DNA of 64,000 nt. Source: Armigeres subalbatus. Taxonomy: Eukaryota > Arthropoda > Insecta > Diptera > Culicidae. Location of the stretch: positions 69,605,481 through 69,669,480 of the forward strand of contig NC_085141.1 in the NCBI RefSeq assembly GCF_024139115.2. Reading direction: 5' to 3'. The position numbers and the translations under genes were made by a program. Below the pieces are notes generated by a model that ran no database searches, was not told the DNA's origin, and saw nothing but the letters and a program-made list of their open reading frames with translations. This document shows positions 1 through 9,906 of the stretch, in pieces. Every line of letters begins with the position of its first letter. The stretch's first letter is position 1.

Positions 1-1370
1 GCAAAATTCGCCTTCATTCAAATTAGATCAAATTTCACGAGAATAATTAGAACGTATATATGGCTGAAACAAATGAGCTTAGTGAGGCAAGCTAAATAGA
101 ATCAATTACCCACTTTAATTATGTAGTGCAAAACGAGAAAAATGACCTTGAATAATAAACACAGCAGTAGCAGTATATTAAATTGTATCTTGGCCTTTTG
201 AGCCCATATCTAGCAAGATTCAATATCTCAAACATCGATGTCCTCGTCTGTGTACAGGGCGATGGAAGACCGAAATTCGGGAACATATGTGGAGTTTAGG
301 CACCTTTCATTGGAGCAGTTTTCACCAGCTCCTGCTTTTGAGCAAAACCGAATAAACCGTACAAAATGTAACATACGGGAATAGGAAAAATCCAGCCGGA
401 TGACACACACCTATGCTTCGGGCTCCAGCATAAAATTCTCGTTATTATTTTGCTGTTGGCGTTATTTTCTGATACAATATTGTTACCAACTATTCAAATT
501 TGTTTTGCACCGTACTAACCGTGTTGTGTTGAATGACGGTCTTATTACAATTAAATTGTAAATCAAACACACTTTTCACGGCACTGAATACGTATGGTTC
601 ATAACGATAATAGTAATGAATAGGTTTTTCACGAGACGTTTAAAATCAGCTGATTTTACCGTCAATTGACAGTTCTTCTATGAATGTGACAGCTTCGGAC
701 TTGCAGGACTGTTCAGCGGTTGTAAACAAGTGCAGCCTCGGCAGTGTCACATGAAAAGGCCTATTCATTCAAATCGCTTAACAACAATTACTCCATCACA
801 GAAAATTAGTCCTGAAATGATGTTTTTGTTTACCAATTTTGAATTGTCAGTGGGGCCCACCGCGCGCTAACCCCAGAGATGTTAGCCACCATTTTTTCCC
901 ATTGGAGAGATAGGCGATGACAGTAGGGTGGAAAAATCAGTTGAACTACACACATTCAAACAGCTGACATCCATCACACAATCAAGATGTCCATTATAAT
1001 AGAGCGTCTCGATATCAGCATTGTTTTGCATGGTGTCAAGTTCGAACTTCGGTTTAGAAGATTGGTTTTCAATTTCAAACCTTAATCACGTTTCAATTAG
1101 AACGATTCCCTCAAAAATCCATCGCTCAGTTACTCTGCCTTCCTCTTAAGGGCATGTTCCACAAAACAAAATGCCGTTTGACATTGTCAGCAAAAAGGGC
1201 TGGAGTGAAAAGTTAATATGATATGATTATGAAACTCGCCAATCAATTTTAAAACGCTTGTTGGTTTTATGGTCCCTGAGCTTTTCTCGGTGTATCGTCT
1301 GTGCGGTGTGCATGGCTGTAGTAATGAAAAATATGCATCTGTTTAGAAAACAATGTTAATCATCATATTT
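1..1370. other. AT-rich DNA without recognised genes
   Basis: Only short, unconvincing open frames occur here. No retrotransposon motif, tandem array or clear inverted repeat was recognised. Confidence 0.5.
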
Positions 1371-1510
1371 CTAGACCAACATTTGAAAAGGGCGTAACAG
1401 CCAAAATTTATTCCTCATGATTCTTTGTGTACATATATAGCTTTATATGTAGACGAAGAATCAGAAGGAATAAATTTTGGCTGTTACGCCCTTTTCAAAT
1501 GTTAGTCTAG
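1371..1510. repeat. 140-bp hairpin MITE
   Basis: The two ends are near-perfect reverse complements over about 54 bp (1371-1424 against 1457-1510; only a few mismatches), joined by a loop of about 32 bp. The ends read CTAGAC..GTCTAG and the arms contain GGGCGTAACAGCCAAAATTT. No coding capacity. This is the form of a fold-back miniature inverted-repeat element; the superfamily is not clear because the target duplication cannot be separated from the palindromic end. Confidence 0.8.
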
Positions 1511-2269
1511 ATTTGTTGTGAAAATCAAAAGCAACCTGCCTGACTGATGAAGTGCCATCAAATCATGCCATGGAATATTCTTGTCCGCATTATCAGATTA
1601 GCTGGCTGTTGATTGTCGATGAAAGTGACAGCTGGATGAATACTTTTGCCCTTGGTTGGTGCACTACAATTCCATTTAACCATACTACCCGTCCATCAAT
1701 GTCAACGCGATAATGGCAAAACATCCCTAGCAAAATAGTAACGTAGTTGCCGTTCTTCTATAGATTTACTTTATGAATTGATCTTCAAAAGCATTATGAG
1801 AAGCACTTATTGCTAACATTATCAAAATTATTGACAGAACATCTCCTCCATTTGACAGAGTGGAGTACGATGTAGATATTGGTAGAATGCAATTTGATTA
1901 GCAACAAAGTGAAACTGCCGCTTTCAGATAGCGCCTGTTCAGAAATTACGTAACACAACAATCGGATCTAACGCTGCAAAAAGTAAGATTTTTAGTACGA
2001 AACTGCTCAAAAAAAAAAATAATGAGGCCCTATTAGGGAAGTGTTGGCGGTTCTTGATCTCGGATACATGTCCCTTGTCCATCAGTTTTTTAATGTTGCT
2101 GATGTTAAACTGTAATCGTTGTCCACCATCCCTTTTGCTGTTTCAAAATTATACCGTCAATTCAAAATAATTACAAAGCTTATACCGAAGTGAAGGCGGG
2201 CTCCTAGTTTCTATACCGACAGTGAAATTTTATCCATAACTGTAAAAAATTGGCAATAAAACCTAATAT
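1511..2269. other. AT-rich DNA, nothing recognised
   Basis: No gene, RNA or repeat could be supported from the sequence. Confidence 0.45.
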
Positions 2270-2413
2270 TATGTTATGCATATGGGGCCCCACATACGCT
2301 CCGACATGTTGTGCAACTTTGACGTCACCCCCAAGTTTGTGCGACCAATTAAGTTTGTACAACCGTCTGACGAACAGTTGGAGTACAACCAAAACTCCAA
2401 CAAACGTAATATT
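2270..2413 (-). repeat. Dispersed repeat, copy 1
   Basis: Read on the minus strand, the core GACGTCAAAGTTGCACAACA followed by GTCGGAGCGTATGTGG matches the plus-strand sequence at about 6630-6680 (GAAGTCAAAGTTGTACAACA..GTCAGAGCATGTGTGG). The match weakens to either side. No coding capacity; likely part of an uncharacterised dispersed element. Confidence 0.6.
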
Positions 2414-2740
2414 TCGTCATTTTCTTTGTGTATATGCTGATGTGTTTGGTGCTTTTTCATGAATTGAATTGGTTTTGGGACGTTCTTCTTCCCTATTATG
2501 GACCCCCCAAAATATTCCTTAAATAGACACTATCGTGTTTATTTTTTAAAAATTGTAAAAAATCATCTAATTTTGCTTTTTATAGCATTTTCAATGCATG
2601 CAATCAAAGTAAAAGACTGTAAGGTGGGTTCTCCCGATGGAATTTCATAGCAAAATGTTAACATTGTGCTGCAATAATGCAAAAATGGCTGAGGGGTGCA
2701 CTATTGGTTGGGGGTCCACTATTGGACACTTTACCCTAGG

Positions 2741-2936
2741 ATTGGAGTGCAATTAGATTGGATTTGAATTGGAATGGGATTAGAATTAGATTGGTTGTGG
2801 ACTGAATTTTATTTTATTGGAACGTGAATGGCATAATATTGGAATTTTACTGATGATGGATTGGAATGCGATTGAAATTTGCTTAGAGTTGGAATTGAAT
2901 TTGATTGTGATTGGATTGGAAGTGGATTTGAATGGG
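2741..2936. repeat. Degenerate TTGGAATTGGATT tract
   Basis: About 200 bp built from imperfect TTGGATTTGAATTGGAAT-like units. It is the reverse complement in composition of the AATCCAAATCC tract at 51800-52410. Confidence 0.7.
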
Positions 2937-3150
2937 TTTCGTGGCCGTGCGGTTTGCCACGTCAATCGTCTAGACGCATGGGTTATGGAGCGTGGGTTCG
3001 ATTCCCGCCCCGGTAAGGAGAAAACTTTTCGTGATCGAAAAATTCTCCACCGGTCCACTGGGTGCTATGTGTCCTGTCCGTTGTCTAGGTGTTAAGTGTT
3101 CAGTCTGTGCGACTTCTGGTCAAAGACGGTGTTCCTGTCTATTAACTGTA
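2937..3150 (+). repeat. tRNA-derived SINE-like element
   Basis: A pol III internal promoter pattern is visible: a box A-like TGGCCGTGCGG near 2942 and a box B GGGTTCGATTCCC at about 2994-3006, about 45 bp apart, as in a tRNA. The following 140 bp (GGTAAGGAGAAAACTTTTCG onward) is unrelated to a tRNA and would be the SINE body. The right end merges into the neighbouring tandem array, so the boundary is approximate. No target duplication was found. Confidence 0.6.
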
Positions 3151-3159
3151 TTGGAATCA

Positions 3160-5240
3160 GATTTTTACAGTCCATACAGGAATTCCTCCGGATGCTCCTC
3201 CCGAAATTTCTCTCGAAAAGCCTCCTGGATTTTCTCCGGAAGTTCTTACAGAAGTTTCTCTCAGAATTCCTGCCGGAATCCCTCCAGAAGTTCATTCTGA
3301 AAATCTTCCAGAAGTTCCTTTCGAAATTTGTCCGGAAGTTCCTACCGGAATATCTCCGGAAGTTTTGTCCCGAAGTTCCATCAGAAATTCTTCCCGAAGT
3401 TCCTTCCTCAATTCCTCCCTAAGTTCCTCCTAGTTCTAGAAGTTCCGGGAGGAGCTTCCGGAGGATTCCAAGGAGGAACTTTTGGGTGAATTCGGAGCTT
3501 CCCCCCCCTGAATTCCTCAGGAAGCTTCTCCCAGAATTCCACTGGAAGCCCCTCCCGTAATTGCTCCGGAAGTTTTTTCGGAAAATAGAATTGGATTGTT
3601 CCTCCAGAAATACCTCCGAAAGTTTCTCCGGGAATTCCTCCGAAAGTTCCTCCAGGAATGCCTTCATCGAAAGTCTTTTTTTTAATTCCTCCGCAAATTC
3701 CTCCCAGAATTCCTCCAGAAGTTCCTCCCGGAATTCCTTCCGGAATGCCTCCGGTAGTTCCTCCCGGAATGCTTCTGGAAGTTCCTTCCGGAATTCCTCC
3801 GGAAGTTTCTCTCGGAATTCCTCCGAAAGTTTCTCCTGGAATTCCTCCAGAAGTTCCTCCTGGAATTCTTCCGAGGTTGCTCCTGAATTAATCCGAAATT
3901 CCTCCTGAATTTCTCCGAAAGTTCCTCCTGAATTCCTCCGAAGTGAATCCTGGAAGTTCTTCCTGCAATTCCTCCGGAAGTTCCTCCTGAAATCTCTCAG
4001 AAGTTCCTTTCGAAATTCATCCGGAAGTTTTTCTAGGAATTCTTTCGAAGCTATTAAATGGCTCCGGAAGTTCCTCCATGAATCCCTCCGGAAGTTCCTC
4101 TCGGAATTTCTCCGAAGCTCCTCTCGGAGCTCCTCCAGAAGTTCTCCTAGGAATTCCTCCTAGAATTCTTCCGGATGGTCCTCCCGGAATTTCTCCGGAA
4201 GTTCCTCCTGGAATTCCTCTGGAAGTTCCTCCTGGAATTCCTCCGGATGTTTCCCGGGGTTCTTCCGGAAATGCCTCCCGGAGTTCTTCCAGGAATTCCT
4301 CCCGGAGTTCCTCCGGAAATTCCTCCAGGAAGTCCTCTAGAACTTCATCCAGGAATTCTTCCGGAAGTTCCTCTACGAGTCTCTGCGGAAGTTCCTCCCG
4401 GAATTCCGAAGTTTCTCCAGGAATGCCGAAGTTCCTCCTGGAATTCCTCCGGAAGTGAATCCCGAAAATTTTTCCCGCAATTCCTCCGGAAGTTCCTCCC
4501 GGAAATCTCTCGGACGTTCCTTTCGAAATTCATCCGGAAGTTCTTCTAGGAATTCCTCCGGAAGCTATTAAAATGGCTCCGGAAGTTCCTCCATGAATCC
4601 CTCCGGAAGTTCCTCTCGGAATTTCTCCGGAAGCTCCTCTCGGAGCTCCTCCAGAAGTTCTCCTAGGAATTCCTCCTAGAATTCTTCCGGATGGTCCTCC
4701 CGGAATTTCTCCGGAAGTTCCTCCTGGAATTCCTCTGGAAGTTCCTCCTGGAATTCCTCCGGATGTTTCCCAGGGTTCTTCCGCAAATGCCTCCCTCCTC
4801 CAGGAAGTCCTCCGGAACTTCATCCAGGAATTCTTCCGGAAGTTCCCTCTACGAGTCTCTGCGGAAGTTCCTCCCGGAATTCCGAAGTTCCTCCAGGAAT
4901 GCCGAAGTTCCTCCTGGAATTCCTCCGGAAGTTATCTAAGAATTTCCTCCGGATGTTCTCCGAGGGAAATCCTTCCGGAGTAACTACGAAAATTCTGCCA
5001 GGAAATCTTCTGAAAGTTACTCCAGGATTTTTTCTGGGAGTTCATCCAGGAATTCATTCATAAGTTATCTAAGTATTTCTTCCGGAAGTTCCTAAAAGAT
5101 TATTCTGGAAGTTCCTACAGGAATTCTCCCTGAAGCTACTCAAGGGCTTGCTCCGGAAGTTCCTCCATGTATTCCTCTTGGAATTCTTCCGGAAGGTCCT
5201 CCTAGAGTTCCTTTTGAAAGTCCTCAATGTTTTTCTCCAG
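3160..5240. repeat. GGAATTCCTCCGGAAGTTCC tandem array
   Basis: Two kilobases of imperfect units around TTCCTCCGGAAGTTCCTCC. Open frames of up to 126 codons on both strands encode only low-complexity SSRNSS or PPGIPPEVP peptides and are array artefacts, not genes. Units are most regular between 3.6 and 4.9 kb and decay outward. Related arrays lie at 56290-57165. Confidence 0.9.
3943..4940 (+). repeat. Higher-order direct duplication within the array
   Basis: A block of about 510 bp is repeated: 3943-4452 and 4453-4940. Landmarks occur in the same order in both, for example GAAGTGAATCC (3943, 4453), CTATTAAA(A)TGGCTCCGG (4052, 4564) and CAGGAATGCCGAAGTTCC (4421, 4893). The second copy carries an internal deletion near 4795. 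Confidence 0.8.
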
Positions 5241-6070
5241 AAAGTTCTTCGCTTTCATTCTGTGTATTTTTTGGAAAGTTTTTTTACATTCATTCTGTGA
5301 ATTTTTTGGAAAGCTTTTTCATTTTCATTCTGTGGATTTTCCATAGGAAATACTTCAAAATTTCTTTGGAAATTTTTCTGGGAATCTTTCAATGAATTTC
5401 ACTATAAATTGCTTCAAAAGTTCAAGCGTGAATTCTTCCGAAAATTTTCCGTGATTTTTTTAGATATGGTCTCTCGGAGATTCTATCAATAGTTTTGCAA
5501 TCAATTCATCTGAGAAGTTCTTCAAAAGTTCTCTCTGGAGATCCCCCCTGAAACTATTTTTAAATTATTTCTCCAACTCAACAAACATTTCTTGCTCATT
5601 CCCAGAATTTCCTGGTGAAAATCCCAAAAAGAAAGCTCCAGATAGTTCCTCCAAAATTTCTCCAAGAGTTCACTAGAAAAGTTCTTCAGGTTTTATCTGA
5701 TAAATACCTTCAGAAAATCGAATTTTTTTCCCTTTTGAAATTTTATTCAAAATTTGTTCAATATCTGAAGGAATGCTACAAAAAATCCTGGTACAGCTAT
5801 TGGATAATTTCTTGAATATATTTACGAAGGAATTTCTCGCATGAGTCCCTGAAGAAACTTTCAGATAATTTTTTTAAGAAATTTCCAATGCAATTTCTGT
5901 AGACTTTCCTATGGAATTCCAGGAAGAATATTCAAATAAATCACTAAAAGCATTATATAAACTCTTAAAGGGATTTCGGTTGAATTGTATCGTTGTATTG
6001 AATCGAGCATACGCTGTTTAACAAGGGGCGTAGTGGCCAAGCGGCATGGTAATAAGTTAATACGGCAGCG
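5241..6070. other. Decayed array margin and AT-rich DNA
   Basis: TTCCTGGAA-like remnants become progressively less regular to about 5950. No gene is seen. From 6027 a G+C-rich stretch (GTGGCCAAGCGG, resembling a tRNA box A) has no matching box B. Confidence 0.5.
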
Positions 6071-6369
6071 GCGCAAAAAAATTACCGGCGGAGTGGCGCG
6101 ACGGCATCGGCACACAGGTCTAATATTATTTATTATTCCATTATTCTATTTTTTTTTTGATTCATATATTTATTTGGTAGGCACTTTGTGTTCTTAACCG
6201 CTACTGTGCCGTGATCTACTGTGGTATTCTGTGTACAGAATCCACACAGAATCTATTTTTAGATATCAATTATTCGTTATTGGCGTTATTCAAACAGCGC
6301 TTAGCAAAAAAAATACCGGCGGAGTGGCGCGACTGCACACAGGTCTAATATTATTTATTATTCTATTAT
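6071..6369. repeat. Direct repeats flanking a SINE fragment
   Basis: A segment of about 70-80 bp (ACCGGCGGAGTGGCGCGAC through AGGTCTAATATTATTTATTA) occurs at 6071-6149 and again at 6303-6369. The intervening DNA holds the SINE fragment described separately. The repeats are far longer than a normal target duplication. Confidence 0.7.
6150..6280 (-). repeat. 5'-truncated tRNA-type SINE
   Basis: About 125 bp (GGTAGGCACTTTGTGTTCTT through CAGAATCTATTTTTAGATAT) match the tail half of the SINE at 59123-59534, in the same orientation. The T-rich start at 6150 corresponds to the poly(A) end of a minus-strand SINE. The tRNA-like head is missing. Confidence 0.75.
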
Positions 6370-6539
6370 AATATTATTATTATTACTATCCCAAATTATC
6401 TTATTTTCTGTATTATCGCAAAAATCACTTTCTGCCCCTGGATATTCCACCAGAAGAATTGAAAGCAACAGTGTTGTACAACATTTTACTCCGCCCACCA
6501 CAAGTCTGAGCAAAATCAAACTGTTTTGATTTCATCCGA

Positions 6540-6690
6540 CCAACTTTGCAACTTTGGAACCGTCCGTCGGACAGTCGCACAACTTGCACACAGACGGTCC
6601 GACTTGGTTCCGACCGAACCAAATCTCCTGGGGGCGAAGTCAAAGTTGTACAACACGTCAGAGCATGTGTGGAGCCCAGGGTAGAAATAT
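6540..6690 (+). repeat. Dispersed repeat, copy 2
   Basis: Matches the minus strand of 2270-2413, best over about 55 bp ending in GTGTGGAGCCC. No coding capacity. Confidence 0.6.
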
Positions 6691-7379
6691 TTCACAGTCA
6701 ATGCAGTGAAAAACATGGATCTCAGTAAATATAATTTGCAGTCGCCTTCATCGCCGCCGTGGTGAGTGCGACTGGGTGCAGCCGAAAAATCATTTCCAAC
6801 ACCGACAGTTAAATGGCCTTACTATTTCGAACAATTTTGTAGAACAACATTTTTCAACAGGCGGCTTTGTGGCAGATTTCCACTAATGCACGGTGGCGAG
6901 AAGGCAAGATGTCTGCTTCGGTATAGGCAGATTCTGCTGGTGTTTAACAGTCCTGAGATTGAAACAAACTCCTGTGACGTCCCTACGTCTATGGAGCGGA
7001 CGTCCTTACGTCGTTAACCGGCTAACCTCGTTCTCTTCTCTCTCAGGGTCACGTATGACCTGCTTAGGGGATACACAAAGCCAAAACCGAGGTGGACACA
7101 AAAGCCAACTAATTTCCATGCAAGGCTAGTATGTCAAGAATGAAAGAGACAATCGTGCATTTTACTTTTTTTTTATTCTAATTCATTTTATGGTTAGTAT
7201 TGGTTTAGCATCGGTGCGGCCATTTGTGGAAGAAGGTTAGGATCTTACCTTTTGTGGTCAACAGGAGGTCGACGAGCGAGGGGAGAGGGTGGGTTCTACT
7301 CATGACTGGTTCGCTGGTGGTTCCTCGCCAGCATGCGGACGGCCGGTGGCACAGGTGTGGGTCGGTGTCAGGCTTGATA
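6691..7379. other. No recognised gene
   Basis: Mixed-composition DNA with short open frames only. No motif of a known family was recognised. Confidence 0.4.
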
Positions 7380-7975
7380 CACTTCGCAATGGTTCGGCGG
7401 TGATGATTGCTTGCCGGGCAGCGGGAGCCGCGACCACTTAGAATGGTTAGGCACTGTTGGGCTCGAATCGCACGTGGCAATGGCGGTTCGAAGATGGTAG
7501 TTCCTTACCGGATGGCAGAAAGCTGGTTCAAACTTCGCTTGGCTGTGTTGGGCTCGAAGCACACTTCGCAATGGTAGTTCGACGGGGGTGGTTCCTTGCC
7601 GGTGGCGGGAGCCACGACCACTTAGGAGGCTTGCTTGATACTTCAAAGCTTGAATCACAGTCTGCGATGGTGGAACAACGGTGTCAGGGCGGCGGTAACC
7701 ACTTGGCTTGAAACTGCTGGGTTCAAGTTGCACTGGAAATAGTGATACGAAAATGGTGGTTCCTTGCCGGGCGGCGAAAGCTGCGACCACTTGGAAAGCT
7801 GGGTTGAAACGTTTGGACCTGCGTCACACTTTACGACGGCGGATCGCCGGTGGCCAGGCGATCGAAAGTCGGTACTACTTATAGGGCTTATTAGACACTG
7901 TCCGGCTCGAGTCACACTAGCGACCTCGGTTCGACGATGGTAGTTTCTTGCCGGGCGAATGGAGTCGCGACCACT
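7380..7975 (+). repeat. Imperfect direct repeats, possible LINE 5' region
   Basis: Four to five diverged units share the order GGTGGTTCCTTGCCGG, GGGAGCCGCGACCACTTAG and TTGGGCTCGAATCACACTTCG. The GCGACCACTTAG-like block recurs near 7430, 7612, 7690, 7780 and 7967. The repeats lie directly before an I-clade retrotransposon fragment, so they could be its 5' untranslated region, but nothing proves the link. Confidence 0.6.
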
Positions 7976-8211
7976 TAGCTTGACACCAGGAGCTCACGGT
8001 TCCGTTCAGAGGCGACACGCAGTTAATTGCTTTTTTTTCTCACACGATTTTATTTCGGACCCCGTTTTATTCGCGTCCGATCGCTTTGACTGATACCATC
8101 CGAATCATCGTCTTTTCTCCTCCTCCTTTTATTCCTTTTTCTCCCTCTTTTCGCTCCGGTCTTGCGATGACGTTTTCTATTTCGACCTCTTAGGGGTGAT
8201 TCGCTTAGCGT

Positions 8212-9292
8212 TAGTGGGTACACCGCAATCGACGTGACCGCAGCCAGTCGGTCCATACTCCCATCGCTTAAATGGGAAGTGTCCACCGACGTATTCGGGA
8301 GTAACCACTATCCGATTTTGGTCACAGTCGACGCTTCGTCCCCGGACATCACTCTGAGACCAAGGTGGCGCTACGATGCCACTGACTGGAAGGCATATGA
8401 CCACCACCTTCGACGCAAATTTGAACGAAACGCACCCACAACTCTTCCTGACTTCACTAAAACAGTTATCGATGCCGCCGTTGCCTGTATACCACAAACT
8501 CGGCCAGGACGAAAGGCGCCTTGTGGTTAAGGCGAGCAGAATGGCCCTTTTAGCGCTACGGAGACTACCCGCTGGTCATCCTAACATTGCAACTACCTCC
8601 AAGACTATAAAGAAAAACACTACGAATGTAAGTCAGCGATTCTTGAAGCAAAGAGTGACAAAAACAGTGGAGGATTTTCGACTCGGTCAACCTCGGCCAA
8701 TCTGCGGCTGAACTAAGGGGAAAAGTGAACGCTCTTAGCGGAAAGTGATGATCTTCCCCCATCCATCTCGATACACCGGATCACGCCTTCTCCGATCCCC
8801 CTGAAGTGGCTAATGCTCTCGGGGAATATTTTGCTGGCTTAGCCTCAACGGCCATCCAGCTCATTTTCAGCGAACTATCGCCAGCAGATCTTCGTCTATC
8901 TCCAACTTTCGAGTCCTACAGGATTCACAAAATGCTGCTCTTAATTCTTCGTTTTTCGCTCCTAAACTCAAGGAGTAACGGAAAATCATCAAGTCCCGAT
9001 GGAATTATTTATTCCATGATCAAAAACCTTTTTTTTTTTTTTTTAACTTTATTAGTGTGTTTTTAGGCTTAAGCATAGTCTGATCATACCTTTCCGGACG
9101 AGTAGCGGAAAAGCCTCGTTGTTCCCATCCCCAAGAATATTATTTACTCCAGAGATGTCACAAAGTACCGGCCTATTTCACTAACCTCTTATGTCTCTAA
9201 GCTTGTGGAGATATTAGTGAATCGTCGGCTGATGGACAATGGGATGTGCTGCAGAACGCATACAACGACGGCAAGCACGTGGATCTAGTTTC
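8212..9292 (+). pseudogene. I-clade LINE fragment, plus-strand arm
   Basis: Remnant of the endonuclease-reverse transcriptase polyprotein of a non-LTR retrotransposon, which would nick target DNA and copy its RNA there. The end of the endonuclease domain is readable (IDVTAAS near 8229, SNHYPI near 8300, the usual SDHxP motif with N for D). The linker follows, then the start of the reverse transcriptase (GKSSSPDG near 8980; YRPISLTSYVSKLVE near 9165). Frames shift several times, about 30 bp are missing near 8510 compared with the other arm, and a 60-bp insert with an 18-nt T run interrupts it at 9029. Assignment to the I clade rests on the motif LVSLDISKAFN in the partner copy. It ends abruptly at 9292 before a MITE. 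Confidence 0.8.
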
Positions 9293-9301
9293 CTACCTTA
9301 A

Positions 9302-9567
9302 GGTGATTATACAATAAAGCCAGAAATCGGCCATTTTGTAAACCACGTGCTTTTCCAATATTTTTTTCAAGACCACGAGATAAAAGAACCATAACGCGTA
9401 TGGGGCTGAATTAATGGTAGATCGTTTCCTTAGTTATGCTGCACAATCATAATTTGTGTTTCGTCACTGTACAAAAACTATTACGCCAGATTTAGGCTTT
9501 TGGAAATCTATGTAGATAAACGTGTGGTGAATTTGAAATTCACCACGGACTACATTCTATAATCACC
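9302..9567. mobile_element. TTAA-flanked MITE, copy 1 (piggyBac-like)
   Basis: 266-bp element flanked by TTAA (9298-9301 and 9568-9571). The ends are inverted: GGTGATTATACAAT at the left, ACATTCTATAATCACC at the right. It contains the short palindrome GTGGTGAATTTGAAATTCACCAC. A 267-bp copy lies at 49248-49514, also flanked by TTAA. TTAA duplication is the hallmark of piggyBac-type elements; no transposase is encoded, so it would be moved in trans. Confidence 0.85.
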
Positions 9568-9571
9568 TTAA

Positions 9572-9906
9572 GGGGAAATAACCGGTCATTTACCAAATTA
9601 TTCCACCTTTTGGGTACTGCATGCTGAGTTTCACAAAAATATAATCTAGTTAGTTTTTTTATTGTCTCGTATTTATTTAAACAAACTTTAAGGTAGTCGG
9701 CTTATTGTTGTCGTATTCGGTAACAAGATGGCACAAACGAAGGAATTAAAAGTCAGTGACAGAGTTTTGTCGTGATTGTGGTGGGAGATACAGGTCAGTT
9801 CCAGGCCATAGAATAGGCGGCTATCAATGATAGTCTCCTAGACCTTTAACTGGAGCCTCCTGTTGGAGACTCCGAGAACTATTACAATGTTTTGTAGGAG
9901 ATGGGC
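9572..9906. other. Loop sequence of the inverted duplication
   Basis: No recognised feature. It joins the MITE to the truncated end of the minus-strand I-clade fragment. Confidence 0.4.

Noticed and set aside
2940..3010. Functional tRNA gene
   Set aside because: Box A and B are present, but acceptor and anticodon stems do not pair well and a SINE-like body follows.
3092..4939. Serine- or proline-rich 60-126-codon frames
   Set aside because: Low-complexity products of the GGAATTCCTCCGGAAG array on both strands.
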